DNA of 10,728 nucleotides from positions 1 through 10,728 of the forward strand of contig JAICKZ010000097.1 in assembly GCA_025927665.1 (NCBI GenBank), given 5' to 3'. Position numbers and translations under genes: made by a program. The DNA comes from Steroidobacteraceae bacterium (GTDB taxonomy: Bacteria; Pseudomonadota; Gammaproteobacteria; Steroidobacterales; Steroidobacteraceae). The notes below the pieces were generated by a model. It was not told where the DNA came from. It did not search any database and saw only the letters and a program-made list of their open reading frames with translations. Shown in pieces: positions 6,224 to 10,728 of the stretch; within the stretch, counting starts at the first letter, position 1, and each line of letters starts with the position of its first letter.

Positions 6224-8368
6224 ATGAACACCACTACATCCATTGAAGATTTGACACTGCTACCGGGCGAACCATTGCCGATGGGTGCCACGCTATGCGC
6301 CGAAGGCGTTAACATTGCAGTATTCGCCAGTCGCGCCGAAAAAGTAGAGCTGTGCATCTTCGATAGTACTGGCACAAATGAATTGGCGCGCTTGCCGATG
6401 CCTGGACATTCCGCAGGGGTATGGCATGCATTGGTTCCCTCGCCCTATGGGCGCGTTGGAATGGTATATGGCTTTCGAGTGTATGGTGTATATCTACCCG
6501 CAGAAGGATTGCGACACAATCCTAACAAGCTATTGCTTGATCCTTATGCGCGAGTATTGAAAGGTCAATTGCAATGGCACGAAGCGGTGTATGGATATGC
6601 AGGCGAAGAAGCGGCTGACGCAATCAATCTGCTCGACAGTGCTCCGTATGTTCCAAAATCAAAAGTCATCAGCAGTCAATTTGAGTGGGGCAACGATCGT
6701 CCACCGGCCATTCCCTGGCGTAACACGGTGCTATATGAATTGCATGTCAAAGGATTTACGCAACTGCACCCGCATGTTCCAGCCGAGTATCGTGGTAAGT
6801 ATCTTGGGTTGGCTGATCCCAAGGTATGTCATTATTTGAAACGTTTGGGCATCACTGCGGTAGAACTGTTACCCGTCCATGCATTTATCAGCGAAGAATT
6901 TTTATCCAGCAAAAAGCTGCGTAACTACTGGGGCTACAACACGTTGGCGTGGTTTGCACCGGCCAATGAATATGCGATTGTTGATCCAGTCAGTGAATTC
7001 AAAACCATGGTGCGAGCGCTGCATGAAGCAGGTATCGAAGTCATATTGGATGTGGTGTTCAATCATTCCGCCGAAGGTAACGAGTCGGGTCCAACGCTTA
7101 GCCTGCGTGGATTCGATAATCATGCCTACTATTCATTGCAATCTGAGACGCCACGTTACTATCTCAATCGCAGCGGTTGTGGCAATACCATTGCCGCCCA
7201 TCACCCGGCAACACAACAATTGATCATTGATTGTTTAAAATACTGGGTTGAAGAAATGCATGTCGATGGCTTTCGTTTTGATCTTGCCGCAGTACTCGGT
7301 CGTGATGCTGCGGGTTTCCATCGTGAAGCAACATTTTTTCAAATGCTGGCCATGGAACCCGCATTGCGCTACACCAAGTTGATTGCTGAACCTTGGGACA
7401 TCGGTCCTGATGGTTATCAGCTTGGGCACTTTCCACGCGGCTGGTCCGAATGGAATGATTTGTATCGCGACACCATGCGCTCATTCTGGCGCGGAAACCC
7501 AGGTGCGCTTGGTGCATTTGCCGAACGTTTTGCCGGCTCAAGCGATTTGTTTCGCGGCTCAGGTCGCAGTCCCACCGCAAGTATCAATTTCATCACCAGT
7601 CATGATGGCTTTACGCTCAAGGACTTGGTCAGTTACAACGACAAACACAACGAAGCCAATCTTGAAGAAAATCGCGATGGTAACAATCACAATTTAAGTT
7701 GGAACTGCGGTATTGAAGGCGAAACCGATGACATCACAGTCATCAAATTACGTTCACAACAACTACGTAATTTATTGGCGACACTGTTGTGCTCGCAAGG
7801 TGTACCGATGCTCTGTGCGGGTGATGAGCTGGGTCGCACACAGTTGGGTAACAACAATGCTTACTGTCAGGACAATGAACTCAATTGGATTGACTGGACT
7901 TTACTCGAACGCAATGTTGAGTCGCTAAACTTTGTGCGTCATTTACTGCATTTACGTAGGCAAGCGCCTGGATTACATCGTGACACTTTTCTTAAAGGAG
8001 CACGCGGACCCGATCGCGAACATAAAGATGTCAGTTGGCGGCATCCTGCGGGACATGAACTTGATGCCGGTGATTGGCACGATAATAACGCCCAGGCCAT
8101 TGGCGTTTTGATTGGTCATGCATTTGATGACATGCATGGCGAATCGCAAGGACATCTGTTGTTGCTGTTTAATGCCGGTAATGCGGCAATATCGTTTGCA
8201 TTGCCACTACCACAACGCAGTGTTGAATGGCGATTGGCATTGGACACCGCGGTGGACGGTATTTTGAAAGACCCACCTATCATTAACGACCATTACCAAG
8301 TGGAGGCTCATTCTATGGTGTTGCTAACGGACGGATTGCATGAACGACGAATTCAACCACGCAGTTAA
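6224..8368 (+). CDS. glgX: Glycogen debranching enzyme GlgX (isoamylase-type)
   Basis: From the ATG at 6224 the protein has 714 residues. GlgX hydrolyses alpha-1,6 links of short outer branches, mainly the 3-4 glucose stubs left by glycogen phosphorylase. Residues about 15-115 are an N-terminal CBM48-type domain (GVNIAVFASRAEKVELCIFD). The GH13 barrel follows with DVVFNH (D276), nucleophile D353 in DGFRFDLAA, acid/base E389 in IAEPWD and D461 in SHDGF. The stretch around KHNEAN and EENRDG (about 474-487) is typical of GlgX. Start choice: the frame also offers ATG 6185, inside the right arm of the foldback element, and ATG 6194 at its edge. I chose 6224 because family members begin only 5-15 residues before the CBM48; the ribosome site is weak (GTGAGA, about 11 nt away). 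The 3' end overlaps malQ by 29 nt, suggesting translational coupling. No frameshift or missing catalytic residue is seen. Confidence 0.95.
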   Translation: MNTTTSIEDLTLLPGEPLPMGATLCAEGVNIAVFASRAEKVELCIFDSTGTNELARLPMPGHSAGVWHALVPSPYGRVGMVYGFRVYGVYLPAEGLRHNPNKLLLDPYARVLKGQLQWHEAVYGYAGEEAADAINLLDSAPYVPKSKVISSQFEWGNDRPPAIPWRNTVLYELHVKGFTQLHPHVPAEYRGKYLGLADPKVCHYLKRLGITAVELLPVHAFISEEFLSSKKLRNYWGYNTLAWFAPANEYAIVDPVSEFKTMVRALHEAGIEVILDVVFNHSAEGNESGPTLSLRGFDNHAYYSLQSETPRYYLNRSGCGNTIAAHHPATQQLIIDCLKYWVEEMHVDGFRFDLAAVLGRDAAGFHREATFFQMLAMEPALRYTKLIAEPWDIGPDGYQLGHFPRGWSEWNDLYRDTMRSFWRGNPGALGAFAERFAGSSDLFRGSGRSPTASINFITSHDGFTLKDLVSYNDKHNEANLEENRDGNNHNLSWNCGIEGETDDITVIKLRSQQLRNLLATLLCSQGVPMLCAGDELGRTQLGNNNAYCQDNELNWIDWTLLERNVESLNFVRHLLHLRRQAPGLHRDTFLKGARGPDREHKDVSWRHPAGHELDAGDWHDNNAQAIGVLIGHAFDDMHGESQGHLLLLFNAGNAAISFALPLPQRSVEWRLALDTAVDGILKDPPIINDHYQVEAHSMVLLTDGLHERRIQPRS

Positions 8369-10526
8369 CGCGCAAGAGGCTGCGCCGTCGCCGTTGGCTC
8401 AATTAGCAAAGCAATATGGGCTGGGTGAAAAATTTTATGATTTTCGTGGCGAATGCCGAGTTTTCTCAGATACAGCACGTGGCGCTATTTTACAAGCCAT
8501 GGGAGCACCTGCCGCTGCGTTGACAACTTCACAAAGCGTTGCAACTGAAAAGCCCGCATGCTTGCCGGCCGTTGTGGTTCGCACTCAGCAAGAATTGCAT
8601 ATTGATATCAACCTCGACGAGCAACCTTCTAACAAACTTATCCTGACAATTAACACCGAAACCAAACAACACATTGAATGGCAGTGTGAAGCAACTCAGT
8701 TACAACGCATGGATGACGGATCTCATCGCATTACATTACCAGCTGATTTACCACTGGGATATCACCAATTAGAAATCAAAGGAAAAAAATTACGCGCAAG
8801 TTGCAAGTTGATTATCGCGCCCACTCAATGTTATTTGACGACCGATATTAATGAAGGCGCAAGGCATTGGGGATTGTCCATTCAACTGTATACCTTGCGA
8901 TCTTCACAGAATTGGGGCATTGGAGATTTTGCTGATCTACGCAATATGATGACGGCATTCGCTCCACACGGTTGCGCGCTGGTAGGTTTGAATCCATTGC
9001 ATGCATTGCGTATCGCCGATCCAAGATATTTCAGTCCTTATAGTCCATCCAGTCGGCAATTCATTAACGTGCTGTACATTGCCATTACAGAAGTTGCAGA
9101 GTACGCGAATTGCGTCGCCGCTCAACAATGGGTAAATGCACATCAAACGCAGCTGATGCAATTGCGTGCGACTTCCTTAGTTAACTACACGGCAGTGGCA
9201 CAATGCAAATTTACCGTGCTGCCCATGTTGTTTGAAGAATTTCAACGCACGCATCTTGCAAATCACACTGAACATGCGCAACGATTTCATGCATATGTGG
9301 AAGCGCAAGGTGAAGCATTACGCTTACATGCGCTTTATGACGCACTTGATCAGCACTTCAGTAAGACCCCAGAAAGCAACTGGGGTTGGCGTAGTTGGCC
9401 GGAGCCATATCACGATCCACATCATGCTGTAGTTAAAAAATTTGCCAAGCAACATGTATGGGAAGTTGAATACTTTATGTACTTGCAATGGGTGGCTAAC
9501 ACGCAATTGCAGGCAGCACAAGCGCATGCATGCGCGGTAGGAATGAAGTATGGCGTGTATGCAGATGTGGCAGTGGGAGTGGACACCAATGGTTCGGAAG
9601 TCTGGTCAAATCGATCACTGCATGTAGAAAAAATATCGGTAGGCGCACCACCCGATCCCTTGGCGTTGAAGGGTCAAGATTGGGGTATTCCACCGCAGCA
9701 TCCGTTACAAATGCAGGCGGAAGGTTATCAAACGTTCTCTCGATTATTACGTGCCAATATGCAAGCCGCAGGTGCACTGCGAATTGATCATGTGATGTCA
9801 TTGTGCCGATTGTGGTGGGTGCCCCATGGAATGTCCGCCACTGAAGGTGTGTACGTGCATTATCCCTTGCATGATTTGATCAAAGTGTTGGCATTGGAAA
9901 GTGTGCGCAATCGTTGCGTCGTAATTGGAGAAGATTTGGGTGTGGTTCCCAATGAAGTGCGCGAAGCACTTAAACAATTCTCAGTGTTGCAATACAAGGT
10001 ATTGTTCTTTGAAAAACTAAGTGATGGCCAGTACATTGCTCCCGATCAATATCCTCGCAATGCATTGGCTGTTGTCACGACGCACGATTTGCCATTGTTA
10101 AAAGCATGGTGGACCAGTGCCGACATTCGTTTGCAAGAACAACTACATCACTATCCCGATGAGGCAACATTATTGCAAGTGAAACGTAATCGCGAACGCG
10201 ACCGCCATCAATTGATGCAAGCCATGGTGAACGCCGGATTGTGGCATTGGCAAGCATACGAGCCACTGCCTGAGTATTCACATGCATTACTACGTGCCGC
10301 ATATGTGTATGCGGGACTGACGAACGCGGCATTGTTGATGGTACAACCTGAAGATTTGTTGCATATGACCGAGCCGGTAAATGTTCCCGGTACCAATAAC
10401 GAATATCCCAACTGGCAACGCAAACTTACCGAAGACCTTGATATCTTGTCGCGCAGTCGTGAAGTTCAAGAAATACTGCAGGCGTTGAATAAGTCACGCA
10501 GTGGTAATAATCCAAACGCGTGGTGA
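8340..10526 (+). CDS. malQ: 4-alpha-glucanotransferase MalQ (amylomaltase)
   Basis: 728 residues; E. coli MalQ has 694. The cytosolic enzyme transfers maltosyl and longer units between maltodextrins, releasing glucose, and so recycles the short oligosaccharides produced by GlgX. Residues 1 to about 165 are the N-terminal extension of proteobacterial MalQ. The GH77 barrel starts near WGLSIQLYTLRSSQNWGIGDF (177-197) and includes LNPLHAL and SPYSPSSR. Catalytic residues are nucleophile D483 in ALRIDHVM, acid/base E531 in VIGEDLG and D583 in TTHDLP. The C-terminal part keeps QPEDLL and EPVNVPGT. ATG 8340 is the first start after an in-frame stop at 8325, with GGACGGA (8329-8335) as ribosome site inside glgX. 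The gene therefore overlaps glgX by 29 nt in another frame and probably shares its transcript. All conserved segments are intact. Confidence 0.97.
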   Translation: MNDEFNHAVNAQEAAPSPLAQLAKQYGLGEKFYDFRGECRVFSDTARGAILQAMGAPAAALTTSQSVATEKPACLPAVVVRTQQELHIDINLDEQPSNKLILTINTETKQHIEWQCEATQLQRMDDGSHRITLPADLPLGYHQLEIKGKKLRASCKLIIAPTQCYLTTDINEGARHWGLSIQLYTLRSSQNWGIGDFADLRNMMTAFAPHGCALVGLNPLHALRIADPRYFSPYSPSSRQFINVLYIAITEVAEYANCVAAQQWVNAHQTQLMQLRATSLVNYTAVAQCKFTVLPMLFEEFQRTHLANHTEHAQRFHAYVEAQGEALRLHALYDALDQHFSKTPESNWGWRSWPEPYHDPHHAVVKKFAKQHVWEVEYFMYLQWVANTQLQAAQAHACAVGMKYGVYADVAVGVDTNGSEVWSNRSLHVEKISVGAPPDPLALKGQDWGIPPQHPLQMQAEGYQTFSRLLRANMQAAGALRIDHVMSLCRLWWVPHGMSATEGVYVHYPLHDLIKVLALESVRNRCVVIGEDLGVVPNEVREALKQFSVLQYKVLFFEKLSDGQYIAPDQYPRNALAVVTTHDLPLLKAWWTSADIRLQEQLHHYPDEATLLQVKRNRERDRHQLMQAMVNAGLWHWQAYEPLPEYSHALLRAAYVYAGLTNAALLMVQPEDLLHMTEPVNVPGTNNEYPNWQRKLTEDLDILSRSREVQEILQALNKSRSGNNPNAW

Positions 10527-10728
10527 CTCATATGTAAGCACGGCATGACAGAGTCATATCAGATTTATTGATTTGCTTTACAGTGAAACCTAACAACAGT
10601 CGTCCATAACTGGCGTTTCTTACTTTCGTATAAGTTGCCAACCACACAACAATTATCTTGAACCTATCTCAAAATGTAGCGAGCGAGGTTAGTTTGTGTT
10701 CAGTGGAGCGCAGGTACCGGAGTTTATA
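10527..10728. other. Gene-free 202-bp end of window
   Basis: No clear gene is seen. TGACTC (10524-10529, at the malQ stop) can pair with GAGTCA (10551-10556) over a 21-nt loop; with no GC-rich stem or U-tract it is not a convincing terminator. CTGGCGTTTC (10610-10619) and CGTATAAGTT (10627-10636) resemble the promoter candidate at 1234-1262. Near the edge, GAGGT (10685-10689) precedes a GTG at 10696 that stays open to the last base. This could be the start of another gene, but 11 codons prove nothing. Confidence 0.5.

Noticed and set aside
7224..7580. Minus-strand open frame of 118 codons inside glgX, and similar ones inside the other genes
   Set aside because: They lie wholly within genes with clear catalytic motifs, show no protein family features or ribosome sites, and are shadows of the coding strand.
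10524..10556. TGACTC/GAGTCA inverted repeat at the malQ stop
   Set aside because: Short AT-containing stem, large loop and no T-run.

Overview
The window comes from a bacterial chromosome, most likely a gammaproteobacterium (possibly a related beta lineage) of moderate GC content. The evidence is a proteobacterial EnvC with the usual eroded LytM site, a long proteobacterial-type MalQ, an Enterobacteria-like GlgB with an extra N-terminal domain, and a soluble GGDEF-EAL regulator. All five recognisable genes lie on the + strand. I see no tRNA, rRNA, CRISPR array, phage gene or transposase.

Layout: (1) 1-1011 is the 3' part of envC, an activator of septal murein amidases. (2) 1012-1375 is a gene-free stretch with weak promoter candidates. 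(3) 1376-3652 encodes a 758-residue c-di-GMP protein with a degenerate GGDEF domain (SGDRF) and an apparently complete EAL active site. (4) 3653-3849 is an intergenic region with a perfect 14-bp palindrome centred on CG, resembling a LacI/PurR-family operator. (5) 3850-10526 is a glycogen/maltodextrin cluster, glgB-glgX-malQ. malQ starts 29 nt inside glgX. glgB and glgX are separated by a foldback element of about 140 bp with 17-bp perfect terminal arms. (6) 10527-10728 is non-coding as far as I can tell.

GlgB makes alpha-1,6 branches, GlgX removes the short outer branches left after phosphorolysis, and MalQ disproportionates the released maltotetraose/maltotriose back into usable maltodextrins. 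Glycogen synthase, ADP-glucose pyrophosphorylase, phosphorylase and the trehalose genes treY/treZ are not in the window.

The gene content is ordinary; I do not see an undescribed multi-gene system. The signal that genes do not explain is the long inverted repeat at 6051-6193. It looks like a small non-autonomous (MITE-like) insertion flanked by TA. It overlaps the glgB stop codon, and simple TA excision in silico would fuse glgB and glgX in frame. The second point is the operator-like palindrome upstream of glgB.
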